DNA of 36,686 bases from Prevotella sp. UBA1104 (GTDB lineage: Bacteria > Bacteroidota > Bacteroidia > Bacteroidales > Bacteroidaceae): positions 1,094 through 37,779 of the forward strand of contig DCBP01000118.1 of the NCBI GenBank assembly GCA_002314055.1, written 5' to 3'. Shown here piece by piece: positions 7,316-14,970 of the stretch (positions within the stretch are counted from its first letter, which is position 1; each line of letters starts with the position of its first letter). Position numbers and translations under genes: made by a program. Under the pieces are notes generated by a model. The model was given only the letters and a program-made list of their open reading frames with translations, made no database searches and had not been told where the DNA came from.

Positions 7316-8014
7316 TTAGTCTTCTTCCGGAGTAATGAGTTTGTAACCCTTTCCATGGATATTTATAATCTCGATCTGGTCGTCGTCTCTAAGATGCTTG
7401 CGCAGCTTGGTGATGTAGACGTCCATAGAACGGGCGTTGAAATAATTGTCGTCGATCCAAATCGTCTTCAGTGCGAAGTCGCGCTGCAGGATTTCGTTTG
7501 CATGGCTGCACAACAGGGCAAGGAGTTCATTCTCCTTCGTCGTAAGCTTAGTCTGCTTTTCGCCGATGGTAAGCAGTTGCTTCTGCGTATCGAATGTAAA
7601 GCGTCCGATGTGGTAAAGGGTGTTCTCCTTGTTTTTCTTGCCATGAACGCGGCGCAGAATTGCCTCAATACGGAATACGAGTTCTTCCATTGAGAAAGGT
7701 TTCGTAATATAATCGTCGGCACCGATTTTGAAACCTTCGAGGATATCCTCTTTAAGAGTCTTTGCCGTAAGGAATATTATCGGGATTTCTGAATTTGCCT
7801 GTCTTATCTCCTGTGCCAGAGTGAAGCCGTCTTTTTTAGGCATCATTACGTCGAGCACACAGATGTCGAATTTAGACTTCATAAAGGCTTTGTATCCAGC
7901 TTCGCCGTCTGGACAAAGTTCTGCCTGATAGCCTTTAGCCTGCAGATATTCGCGAAGAAGCATTCCGAGGTTTTCGTCGTCTTCGCAAAGTAGAATTTTC
8001 AAGTTCTCTTCCAT
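7316..8014 (-). CDS. rprY: OmpR-family response regulator, RprY-like
   Basis: 232 residues from the ATG at 8014 (MEENLKILLCEDD). The longer frame to 8104 adds 30 residues with no family resemblance and is rejected. The receiver domain has the acidic pocket (E11/D12/D13), phospho-acceptor D55 in CVLDVMMP, the T/A position in FLTAK and the conserved K105 in DYITKPF. The second half is an OmpR/PhoB winged helix ending SMDVYITKLRKHL...GKGYKLITP. It lies 79 bp downstream of its partner kinase on the same strand and resembles the Bacteroides RprY regulator, which is co-encoded with RprX. The symbol is by resemblance. The stop codon abuts a CTAATTC repeat. Confidence 0.85.
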   Translation of the reverse strand: MEENLKILLCEDDENLGMLLREYLQAKGYQAELCPDGEAGYKAFMKSKFDICVLDVMMPKKDGFTLAQEIRQANSEIPIIFLTAKTLKEDILEGFKIGADDYITKPFSMEELVFRIEAILRRVHGKKNKENTLYHIGRFTFDTQKQLLTIGEKQTKLTTKENELLALLCSHANEILQRDFALKTIWIDDNYFNARSMDVYITKLRKHLRDDDQIEIINIHGKGYKLITPEED

Positions 8015-8093
8015 AATCTTAAATTTTATTGTTAATATATTATTTTCTATTGTCGTTTCGGGTGCTTCGTTCATTCTATGCGTTGAATGACTG

Positions 8094-9662
8094 TCATTCC
8101 GCATTGTCTTTAATTATCGGCAGGGAGACGATGAATGTGGTTCCCTTGCCTTTTTCGCTCTCCACACGGATGTCGCCTTTATGCAGGTCAACGATTTTCT
8201 TTACGTATGCGAGTCCGAGTCCGAAGCCCTTCACATCGTGTACGTTTCCGGTATGGACGCGATAGAATTTTTCGAATATCTTCTTCAGGTTCTCTTTCTT
8301 CAGTCCTATTCCGTTGTCTTTCACGGAGAAGCAGATATGCGAATCGTCGTTCCATGTTCTGATGAGCAGTTCTACGGGGCGGTCGGGGCTTTTATATTTC
8401 ACGGCATTGTCGAGCAGATTGAAGATGACATTGGTGAAATGCATTTCGTCTACATAAATCATCGGATATTTTGCCTTCAGCTCCGTCTTTATGTGTCCTC
8501 CCGTATGCTCTACTCTTAGCGTGAACGTGTTTGCCACGCTGTCAACGAGGTCGTTCAGGTTCAGCTCCTTTTTCTTGAAAATGGCTTTCTGCTTGTCGAA
8601 CATGGACATCTGCAGTACTTTCTCTACGAGGAAGCGCAGGCGCTTTGACTCATCGTTTATTACGCCGCCCAGGTGTTTCATCATTACTTCGCTCTTCTTT
8701 ACGCTTTCGTCGTTCAGCATTTGTGCCGCGAGCGAGATGCTGCTTATAGGCGTCTTCAGTTCGTGGGTCATGTTGTTGATGAAGTCATTCTTTATTTCCG
8801 TGTAGCGCTTTTGTCTGAATATTACTACTATTGTGAAAATGAAGGTTATGAGCAACACTATCGTGAAGGCTATCGACGGGATGATGAACCGTATTCCGCT
8901 GAATATATAATTGTTTATGTCGGGGAAGTGTATCTTTACAATCCCTGACTTGTTCATCGGGTCGTTTCTGAAGAGCATCTGCGAATAGCTGTACTCCTCT
9001 CCATCGTCGCTATAGTCGGGACAACGGTACTGCTCTCTGCCGTCTTGTGTGGTAACGATGAAATGGTAGGGCATGTTTACGCCGTTGTTCATCAGTTCCG
9101 TCTTTAGGTCCTGGTCGAGCAATTTGAAGTTTACCCTTTCCTTCAGGGGCTTGTCGGAGGCGGTATAAAGGATGTTGTAGACGACTTCGTCGAGTAGTGC
9201 CTTTTGGTAGACGTATCTGTTTTTTACTATCTCGCGCATAGATTTCGTTGCCTCTGATATTGAGTTCTTGTCGGTGCGCAGGATTATTGCCTTAGGCATA
9301 GACGATGGTTTGACGGCAGTTGTTTTTAGTTCAAATGAAGTATAAACATTGCCGTTTTTGTCGCTCACGGTGTATTGGTGAGTATGCTGCACCGACTTAC
9401 CGTTTGAGGCGTACCTCACGTTTGTTGAGTCGTGTTTTGTTGAGCGGCGTTCTATCTCGTTAACGTCGCGTTCCAGGTATTTCAGTGTCTCGTTAAGTTC
9501 AAGATTTCGAGCAGCCTGGTATAAAGCCTTGTTCACCGATTCATCGAGCTGCTCTTTTTTCATCTTCACCATTGCATCCATATATTTCAGCTGGAGCAAC
9601 AGCAGGGCGATGAACGAGAAGCCCATGATGACGGCTATAAACCATATCGTCTTCTTTTTCAT
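8094..9662 (-). CDS. rprX: Sensor histidine kinase, RprX-like
   Basis: 522 residues from the ATG at 9662 (MKKKTIWFIAV). The longest frame begins at 9680 but spans a -7 box. TM1 is at about 4-24. A ~240-residue periplasmic sensor follows, then TM2 (SIAFTIVLLITFIFTIVVIF). The HisKA phosphorylation site is H300 in MTHELKTPISS. HATPase motifs are N-box FNLLDNAVKY, G1 DNGIGL, F-box FEKFYR and G2 GFGLGLAYVK. It should autophosphorylate and pass phosphate to the adjacent regulator. The putative -7 box lies only 5 bp upstream of the ATG, so the transcript may be almost leaderless if that promoter is used. Confidence 0.9.
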   Translation of the reverse strand: MKKKTIWFIAVIMGFSFIALLLLQLKYMDAMVKMKKEQLDESVNKALYQAARNLELNETLKYLERDVNEIERRSTKHDSTNVRYASNGKSVQHTHQYTVSDKNGNVYTSFELKTTAVKPSSMPKAIILRTDKNSISEATKSMREIVKNRYVYQKALLDEVVYNILYTASDKPLKERVNFKLLDQDLKTELMNNGVNMPYHFIVTTQDGREQYRCPDYSDDGEEYSYSQMLFRNDPMNKSGIVKIHFPDINNYIFSGIRFIIPSIAFTIVLLITFIFTIVVIFRQKRYTEIKNDFINNMTHELKTPISSISLAAQMLNDESVKKSEVMMKHLGGVINDESKRLRFLVEKVLQMSMFDKQKAIFKKKELNLNDLVDSVANTFTLRVEHTGGHIKTELKAKYPMIYVDEMHFTNVIFNLLDNAVKYKSPDRPVELLIRTWNDDSHICFSVKDNGIGLKKENLKKIFEKFYRVHTGNVHDVKGFGLGLAYVKKIVDLHKGDIRVESEKGKGTTFIVSLPIIKDNAE

Positions 9663-9666
9663 ACGG

Positions 9667-9674
9667 CAAATATA
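9667..9674 (-). promoter_or_regulatory. Possible -7 box for the histidine kinase gene
   Basis: TATATTTG on the minus strand, ending 5 bp before the preferred ATG at 9662. No -33 box was recognised. If real, it excludes the upstream in-frame start at 9680 and implies a near-leaderless mRNA. Confidence 0.4.
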
Positions 9675-9848
9675 TGGCATTTCTTAATATCCAGTGGGCA
9701 GAAAAGTTAAAGAACAACGGTTTATTTATATATTTTAACTATCTTATAAATTTATACTTTATTTTTATCAAGTAAGGAGTTTCAGGATTTATTGGATTCC
9801 TTTTCAAAATGTTTCATTGTTTCATGTTACATTAAGCACCTTTCCATT

Positions 9849-9910
9849 AATTAGGAATTAGGAATGAGGAATGAGGAATGATTAGGAACTAAATCCTAAT
9901 TCCTAATTTT
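9849..9910. repeat. ATTAGGA/GGAATGA repeat overlapping the 3' end of the antiporter gene
   Basis: Tandem TTAGGAA and GGAATGA words, followed by a small hairpin ATTAGGA (9881-9887) / TCCTAAT (9894-9900) and then a T run on the plus strand. The last codons and the TAG stop of the antiporter gene (9896-9898) are made of repeat sequence. Related to the tract at 7254-7315. Confidence 0.7.
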
Positions 9911-11512
9911 TTTCATACCGAAGAGTATTGCCAGGAGCAAGCCAAAGCCGAAGCACCATGAAATGAGGGCACTTGTAAAAATGCCGTAGCTTGAAGTAAA
10001 GCCGGCAACTATGAAGGTAAGGAACGACACTCCGGCTACGGTAAGTGCGTAAGGCAGCTGCGAGGAGACATGATGTACATGCTTGCACTCTGCTCCTGCA
10101 CTCGCCATTATGGTGGTGTCGGATATCGGAGAGACATGGTCGCCGCATACGGCTCCCGCCATGCATGCGGAGATGGAAATGATACGCAAGGCTCCTGCTC
10201 CCGGGAACACGGCAATGCAGATAGGGATAAGGATACCGAATGTTCCCCACGACGTGCCTGTGGCAAATGCCAGGAATGCTGCTACTACGAATATTATTGC
10301 CGGCAGGAGCATCTGCAGTTCGGCTGCACTTCCTCCTACGAGTCGAGCCACGTATTCTGAGGCTCCGAGAGAGTCCGTCATGCTCTTTAGGGTCCAGGCG
10401 AGCGTAAGGATGAGTATGGCTGGAACCATTGCCTCGAAGCCTTTTATCAGGCTGCTCATGGTTTCATCGAATGTAAGCACACGGCGAGAGACAAACAGGC
10501 CGACGGTAATGATGAGCGACGCCAAGGAGCCGAGGACAAGTCCGATGGATGCATTGCTCGCTGCAAAGGCTCCGATAAAATCTCTGTAGTTCTGGCTGGA
10601 AGCGCTGAAGTATCCGCCTGAATACACCATCCCCAGCACGCACAAGACTATGAGCACGACTATGGGCACTACGAGGTCTGCCACTTTTCCTTTGACTTCT
10701 TCCCTTTGCTCTGCCCCCACTCCATGCTCCACAACATGTAGTTTCGTTCCGCTCACATCATCAAGTCTGCCGCCATTCGTGCGCTCATACCATTCTTTAA
10801 AGCGTGCTTCGTATTTGCTCATTGCCTTGAAGTCAAAGTCGGTCAACACTACGCCAAACAGGAATATTATGGTGAAAATTGCATAGAAGTTAAACGGAAT
10901 TGCCTTACAGAAAAGGGCGAGTCCGTTTTCATCTCCTACAACAAATCCCGACACGGCGGCTGCCCAACTTGAAATTGGGGAGATGATACATACCGGGGCT
11001 GCGGTAGAGTCTATAAGATACGCGAGCTTCTCTTTTGTTATTCCGTGTCTTACTGTTATCGGGCGCATCACGGAACCTACCGTCAGGCAGTTAAAATAAT
11101 CGTCGATGAAAATCAGTATTCCGAGCAGGATGGTTGCAATTTGGGCTCCCTTCTTTGTCCTTACATGTTTCACTGCCCATCTGCCGAAAGCTGCCGAACC
11201 GCCAGCCTTGTTCATCAGCGACACCATGGAACCGAGGAGGACGAGGAATACGAGGATTCCTACATTCCAGGGGTTTGACAAACTGCTTATCAGTCCGTAG
11301 GTTGTTTCGCTACTCCCGTCTTTTACCGAATCATACAACAGGTGTGAAATAAAGCCTTCAACTCCTGTTCCTAAAGAAATGCTGTAGAGTACGGCACCCA
11401 ACAGTATGCCGACGAAAAGCGAAGAGTACACCTCTTTTGTCTTGAGGGCAAGGGCTATCGCCACTACTGGCGGAAGCAATGACCATGCCGTGCCTATCAT
11501 ATTATAGTCCAT
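9896..11512 (-). CDS. nhaC: NhaC family Na+/H+ antiporter
   Basis: 538 residues from the ATG at 11512 (MDYNMIGTAWSLLPP). The longer frame to 11566 spans the -7 box at 11549-11556 and is rejected. About a dozen hydrophobic helices are visible, along with family signatures: an N-terminal LLPPVVAIALALKTKEVY, FIDDYFNCLTVG, ITKEKLAYLIDSTAAPVC and FATGTSWGTFGI, plus a GDHVSPISDTTIM segment near the C-terminus. A charged cytoplasmic loop of ~50 residues sits near the middle. It should exchange Na+ (or another cation or small solute) for H+ across the inner membrane. Some NhaC relatives carry amino acids, so substrate is not certain. The C-terminal residues are encoded by a dispersed repeat. Confidence 0.85.
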   Translation of the reverse strand: MDYNMIGTAWSLLPPVVAIALALKTKEVYSSLFVGILLGAVLYSISLGTGVEGFISHLLYDSVKDGSSETTYGLISSLSNPWNVGILVFLVLLGSMVSLMNKAGGSAAFGRWAVKHVRTKKGAQIATILLGILIFIDDYFNCLTVGSVMRPITVRHGITKEKLAYLIDSTAAPVCIISPISSWAAAVSGFVVGDENGLALFCKAIPFNFYAIFTIIFLFGVVLTDFDFKAMSKYEARFKEWYERTNGGRLDDVSGTKLHVVEHGVGAEQREEVKGKVADLVVPIVVLIVLCVLGMVYSGGYFSASSQNYRDFIGAFAASNASIGLVLGSLASLIITVGLFVSRRVLTFDETMSSLIKGFEAMVPAILILTLAWTLKSMTDSLGASEYVARLVGGSAAELQMLLPAIIFVVAAFLAFATGTSWGTFGILIPICIAVFPGAGALRIISISACMAGAVCGDHVSPISDTTIMASAGAECKHVHHVSSQLPYALTVAGVSFLTFIVAGFTSSYGIFTSALISWCFGFGLLLAILFGMKKIRN

Positions 11513-11548
11513 ATTTTCTGATTTTAAATGTAGGAAGAAAAATTGGTG

Positions 11549-11556
11549 CAAAGGTA
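11549..11556 (-). promoter_or_regulatory. -7 box for the antiporter gene
   Basis: The minus strand reads TACCTTTG, about 37 bp upstream of the ATG at 11512. It decides against the longer in-frame start at 11566. Confidence 0.65.
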
Positions 11557-11720
11557 CAAAAAACAATTTACATTAATTATCTTAACAGATTAAATTCTTC
11601 CTGACAACTTTTAGACGAAAACCGACAAGAAGAGAGCCTCCGACAGTATTACTATCCTCCAATATCGGATGAGCATCTTTTTAAAACGCCATAAGATTTC
11701 ATTGTTACGACAAAATATAG

Positions 11721-11728
11721 TACCTTTG
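11721..11728 (+). promoter_or_regulatory. -7 box for recR
   Basis: TACCTTTG, 29 bp upstream of the recR ATG at 11758. The -33 region is weak. Confidence 0.65.
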
Positions 11729-11757
11729 CCGACAAAAACAAGAAACACAAGAAAAAG

Positions 11758-12372
11758 ATGAACCAACAATACCCGTCGAGACTGCTTGAAAAGGCTGTAG
11801 GGGAATTTTCAAAACTACCGGGAGTTGGACGCAAGACGGCACTCCGACTTGTCCTCCACTTGCTGCGGCAGGAAACGGCAGATACGGACAGTCTTGCAGC
11901 AGCACTGACAGATCTTAGACACAACGTGCGCAAATGCTCCGTATGCCACAATATCAGCGACAGCGACATCTGTCCGATTTGTTCCGACCATAGAAGGGAC
12001 AGGAGTCTTGTATGTGTGGTGGAAAACGTGCAGGACGTGATGGCTATAGAGAATACGCAACAATACAACGGACTGTACCACGTGCTCGGAGGGGTTATCT
12101 CGCCAATGGACGGCATAGGACCGGGGGACATTGAGATTGCGTCGCTCGTGGAACGCGTGGAGAACGACAAGAAAATTAAGGAAATCATACTTGCACTGAG
12201 TCCGACAATGGAGGGCGACACGACTAACTTCTATATCTCGCGACGACTGAGACCGCTCGGAAGGAAGATAAGTGCCATTGCAAAGGGAATCTCCGTTGGA
12301 GGCGAGTTGGAATATACTGACGAAGTGACACTCGGAAGGTCTATTCTAAACAGAACACCTTTCGGGGAATGA
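11758..12372 (+). CDS. recR: Recombination mediator RecR
   Basis: 204 residues, the standard RecR length. It has an N-terminal helix-hairpin-helix (FSKLPGVGRKTALRLVLHLL), a four-cysteine zinc finger at C60, C63, C72 and C75 (CSVCHNISDSDICPICSD), a TOPRIM domain (SLVCVVENVQDVMAIE) and the C-terminal signature SPMDGIGPGDI...TLGRSILNR. RecR works with RecO (and RecF) to load RecA on single-stranded DNA during gap repair. It has its own -7 box and is followed on the same strand by a membrane protein gene 101 bp away. Confidence 0.97.
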   Translation: MNQQYPSRLLEKAVGEFSKLPGVGRKTALRLVLHLLRQETADTDSLAAALTDLRHNVRKCSVCHNISDSDICPICSDHRRDRSLVCVVENVQDVMAIENTQQYNGLYHVLGGVISPMDGIGPGDIEIASLVERVENDKKIKEIILALSPTMEGDTTNFYISRRLRPLGRKISAIAKGISVGGELEYTDEVTLGRSILNRTPFGE

Positions 12373-12473
12373 GATAGTTTATATAGAACAATTGTTTATT
12401 TGAAATCATAAGCTGTTTATCTTTCATAAAAAGACAATTTGTTTAATTTTCATACACATTATTTTATTTTAGC

Positions 12474-12920
12474 ATGGACAACAACGACAAGAAAGGGGCA
12501 AAAGATACATCAAGACGACCTCTGCTCATGTTTTTCTACACATACGTTGCACTCGCTGCATGTCTGGTCGCAACAGGAGAATACGGTACTGTTTTTGACT
12601 CTGTTGACACCACTTCGGTGGGCATATCTGAATATACGGTGCTTACCGTAATGGAACTGCTGACGGTTTGTCTTCTGCCACTGGCTCTGAAGATTATGGA
12701 CATTAAAAGGGTTAAGGAGAGCGCAAGTAAAAGCGACAGAAAGTATACTGCCATTGCCGCTGCAAGGCTTGCCATGATCGGTGTGCCGGTAATCGTAAAC
12801 ATCGTATCTTATTATGTGTTTATGAATGTTGCCTTTGCTTATCTGGCTATTATCGGGACTGTGTGTCTCGCCTTTGTCTATCCGAACCGTGGAAGGAAAG
12901 AGGACGAGCTAAACAGGTAG
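12474..12920 (+). CDS. Four-helix membrane protein, unknown function
   Basis: 148 residues, family not recognised. A basic N-terminus (MDNNDKKGAKDTSRRP) is followed by hydrophobic segments at about 18-36 (LLMFFYTYVALAACLVAT), 57-75, 99-117 (AARLAMIGVPVIVNIVSYYV) and 118-137, then a charged tail (NRGRKEDELNR). Both termini should be cytoplasmic. It sits between recR and a glycosyltransferase gene, all on the plus strand. The 101-bp space after recR is AT-rich with a TATCTTTC word near 12418 that could be a degenerate -7 box. Confidence 0.7.
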   Translation: MDNNDKKGAKDTSRRPLLMFFYTYVALAACLVATGEYGTVFDSVDTTSVGISEYTVLTVMELLTVCLLPLALKIMDIKRVKESASKSDRKYTAIAAARLAMIGVPVIVNIVSYYVFMNVAFAYLAIIGTVCLAFVYPNRGRKEDELNR

Positions 12921-12989
12921 GAGCCTGGACGGCAGTGCCGGTGTTGAAAGAAAGTAGACTGAAGGTCTTATCAAACAAAGAATGAAAGC

Positions 12990-14189
12990 ATGAAAATATC
13001 TATTATAATTGTTAGCTACAACGTTAAATTCTACCTTGAACAATGTCTTCTAAGCGTAAGAAAGGCAACGGAGGGAATTGAGGCTGAGGTGATAGTAGTT
13101 GACAACCGCTCTAAAGACGGCTCCGTGGAGTATCTGAGAAGAAGATTCCGCGAGGTTACATTCGTGGCAAGCAACCACAACCTCGGGTTTGCACGAGCCA
13201 ACAACCTTGCTATAAAAAGGGCTAAGGGGGAATACGTGTTGCTGCTTAACCCCGACACTATCCTGGGGGAAGAAGTGCTGAAAGAAAGCATCCGTTTTAT
13301 GGACTGCCACCCTAATGCCGGAGGACTCGGCGTGAAGATGCTGAAATGCGACGGCGGAGCGGCTATGGAAAGTAGGCGCGGACTGCCCTCCCCTCTTACG
13401 GCTTTCTACAAGATGTGCGGCCTATGCAACAAATACCCGAAGAGCAGGAGATTCGGAAAATACTATATGAGTTATCTGCCATGGGACGAGCCCGCACGGA
13501 TTGAAGTCATAAGCGGAGCGTATTGCCTGATGAGGCATACGGCTATCGACAAGGTGGGGATGCTCGACGAGGATTTCTTTATGTACGGCGAAGACATTGA
13601 CCTGTCGTACCGGTTGCTAAAGGGAGGATTTGAAAACTGGTATCTGCCGGTTTCTATTCTCCACTACAAGGGAGAGAGCACTCACAAATCTTCATACAGA
13701 TATGTTCATGTTTTCTATGAAGCTATGCTCATCTTCTTTCGCAAGCACTACCGTCACCTCAGCTTCTGGATAAGTCTGCCAATAAAAACCGCCATTTACT
13801 CAAAAGCTGTTCTCGCCCTCTGCTCGATGTCGGCAAAAAGAGCTTCTAAGCTACTCGGTTTCTTTCCGTACCATCACAGACGGGAGACTGAATATATCTT
13901 CATTTGCTCCAGACATAATGCTGACGACTGCCGACGCATAGCTGACGACAAGGGACTGTCGGCAAGGTTTGCCGTTTGCACAGACAACGAGGACAGACAA
14001 CGGATTGCAGAAAATGCTACGGCTATGGCTACTGACGGAACGACTACTTACATCGTATGTGACACGACGCTCTTCTCGTACGCAGAGATTCTGGCTATTT
14101 TCGAGAGAAACCCGAAAAACAATGTGTTGATGGGAACTTACAACCCGAAAAACCATACTGTTATTACTGATAAAGAGGTACTAAGATGA
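12990..14189 (+). CDS. Family 2 glycosyltransferase with an extra C-terminal domain
   Basis: 399 residues. The first ~230 form a GT-A fold of the GT2 rhamnosyltransferase/WcaE-like type: SIIIVSYNVKFYLEQCLLSV, VVDNRSKDGS, NLGFARANNLAI, LLLNPDTIL (the DxD-type metal site) and ISGAYCLMR...DEDFFMYGEDIDLSYRL. A membrane-associated stretch follows around 255-285. The last ~100 residues (EYIFICSRHNADDCRRIADD ... TYIVCDTTLFSYAEILAIF) look like a separate alpha/beta domain. It probably adds a sugar to a cell-surface polysaccharide or lipid-linked precursor. Its TGA overlaps the ATG of the next gene by 4 bp, so the two are translationally coupled. Confidence 0.88.
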   Translation: MKISIIIVSYNVKFYLEQCLLSVRKATEGIEAEVIVVDNRSKDGSVEYLRRRFREVTFVASNHNLGFARANNLAIKRAKGEYVLLLNPDTILGEEVLKESIRFMDCHPNAGGLGVKMLKCDGGAAMESRRGLPSPLTAFYKMCGLCNKYPKSRRFGKYYMSYLPWDEPARIEVISGAYCLMRHTAIDKVGMLDEDFFMYGEDIDLSYRLLKGGFENWYLPVSILHYKGESTHKSSYRYVHVFYEAMLIFFRKHYRHLSFWISLPIKTAIYSKAVLALCSMSAKRASKLLGFFPYHHRRETEYIFICSRHNADDCRRIADDKGLSARFAVCTDNEDRQRIAENATAMATDGTTTYIVCDTTLFSYAEILAIFERNPKNNVLMGTYNPKNHTVITDKEVLR

Positions 14190-14713
14190 CTATGAACAAG
14201 GAACAAGGAATTCCTGAGGTGAGGCTAAGGGCTATGGAGCCTGAAGACCTTGACTTATTATATAAGGTGGAAAACGATACGTCGCTGTGGGGCGTGGGGG
14301 TGACTAATGTGCCGTACTCACGCTACACGCTTCATGAGTATATTGCTAACACCGTGGGGGATATTTATACCGACAAACAGGTGAGGCTCATTATCGACAA
14401 CACACAGGGGGAAACTGTGGGGATTGTGGACATTACTGATTTCGACCCGCGACACCAACGTGCCGAACTGGGCATCGTGGTGCAACGTGGGCACCGGCGC
14501 AAGGGGTACGCCACAGCAGCTGTAAGACGGGCTATTAACTACGCACGCGACATTCTTCACCTACATCAAATGTATGTTTACGTGGACTCTAACAATGCTC
14601 CTTCGCTTGCTTTTTTCCGCAACGTTGGCTTTAAGACTACTGCTACACTTAAAGACTGGCTCTTTATGAATAAAGAATACCGCAACGCTGAACTTATGCA
14701 ATATTTTCTTTAA
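14186..14713 (+). CDS. GNAT family N-acetyltransferase
   Basis: 175 residues of the RimJ/SpeG-like GNAT type: VRLRAMEPEDLDLLYKVEND at the N-terminus, beta strands through GIVDITDFDPRHQRAELGIV, the acetyl-CoA loop QRGHRRKGYATAAV (R/Q-x-x-G-x-G/A), and the closing VDSNNAPSLAFFRNVGFK. The acceptor cannot be read from sequence. SpeG-type polyamine acetylation and sugar-amine acetylation are both possible, and coupling to a glycosyltransferase favours the latter weakly. The start overlaps the upstream stop (ATGA). The alternative ATG at 14192 would shorten it by two residues. Confidence 0.85.
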   Translation: MTMNKEQGIPEVRLRAMEPEDLDLLYKVENDTSLWGVGVTNVPYSRYTLHEYIANTVGDIYTDKQVRLIIDNTQGETVGIVDITDFDPRHQRAELGIVVQRGHRRKGYATAAVRRAINYARDILHLHQMYVYVDSNNAPSLAFFRNVGFKTTATLKDWLFMNKEYRNAELMQYFL

Positions 14714-14783
14714 ACTAAAGAAAGAACGAAGAAGCAGAAACATTTTTTAACTTCAAACATACCTCTTATACGCTGCTTTTACT

Positions 14784-14893
14784 TACCTTTGCAAGTGAAA
14801 AGTGGATTTATTTTATCATTATTAAGCAAAAAGTGTAAATAACACTACAATTGCAAACTTTGACAAAATAAAAAACTCCATTTTGTAAATTTG
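14784..14893 (+). promoter_or_regulatory. Two candidate -7 boxes before the secreted protein gene
   Basis: TACCTTTG at 14784-14791 and TAAATTTG at 14886-14893. The second has a TTTG at 14859-14862 with a 23-bp spacer, slightly long. Both point to the gene starting at 14971, giving leaders of about 170 and 70 nt. The 257-bp intergenic region holds nothing else recognisable; it is AT-rich. Confidence 0.5.
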
Positions 14894-14970
14894 CAAAAAT
14901 TCACAAATAGAAAGAGAAAATAAACGACAAGAGAAAAACTTTTATATATAAAAGGGAAAAAATTATATTT

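Noticed and set aside
11652..12221. Minus-strand ORF of 189 codons opposite recR
   Set aside because: Serine-rich antisense frame of a clearly real recR gene.
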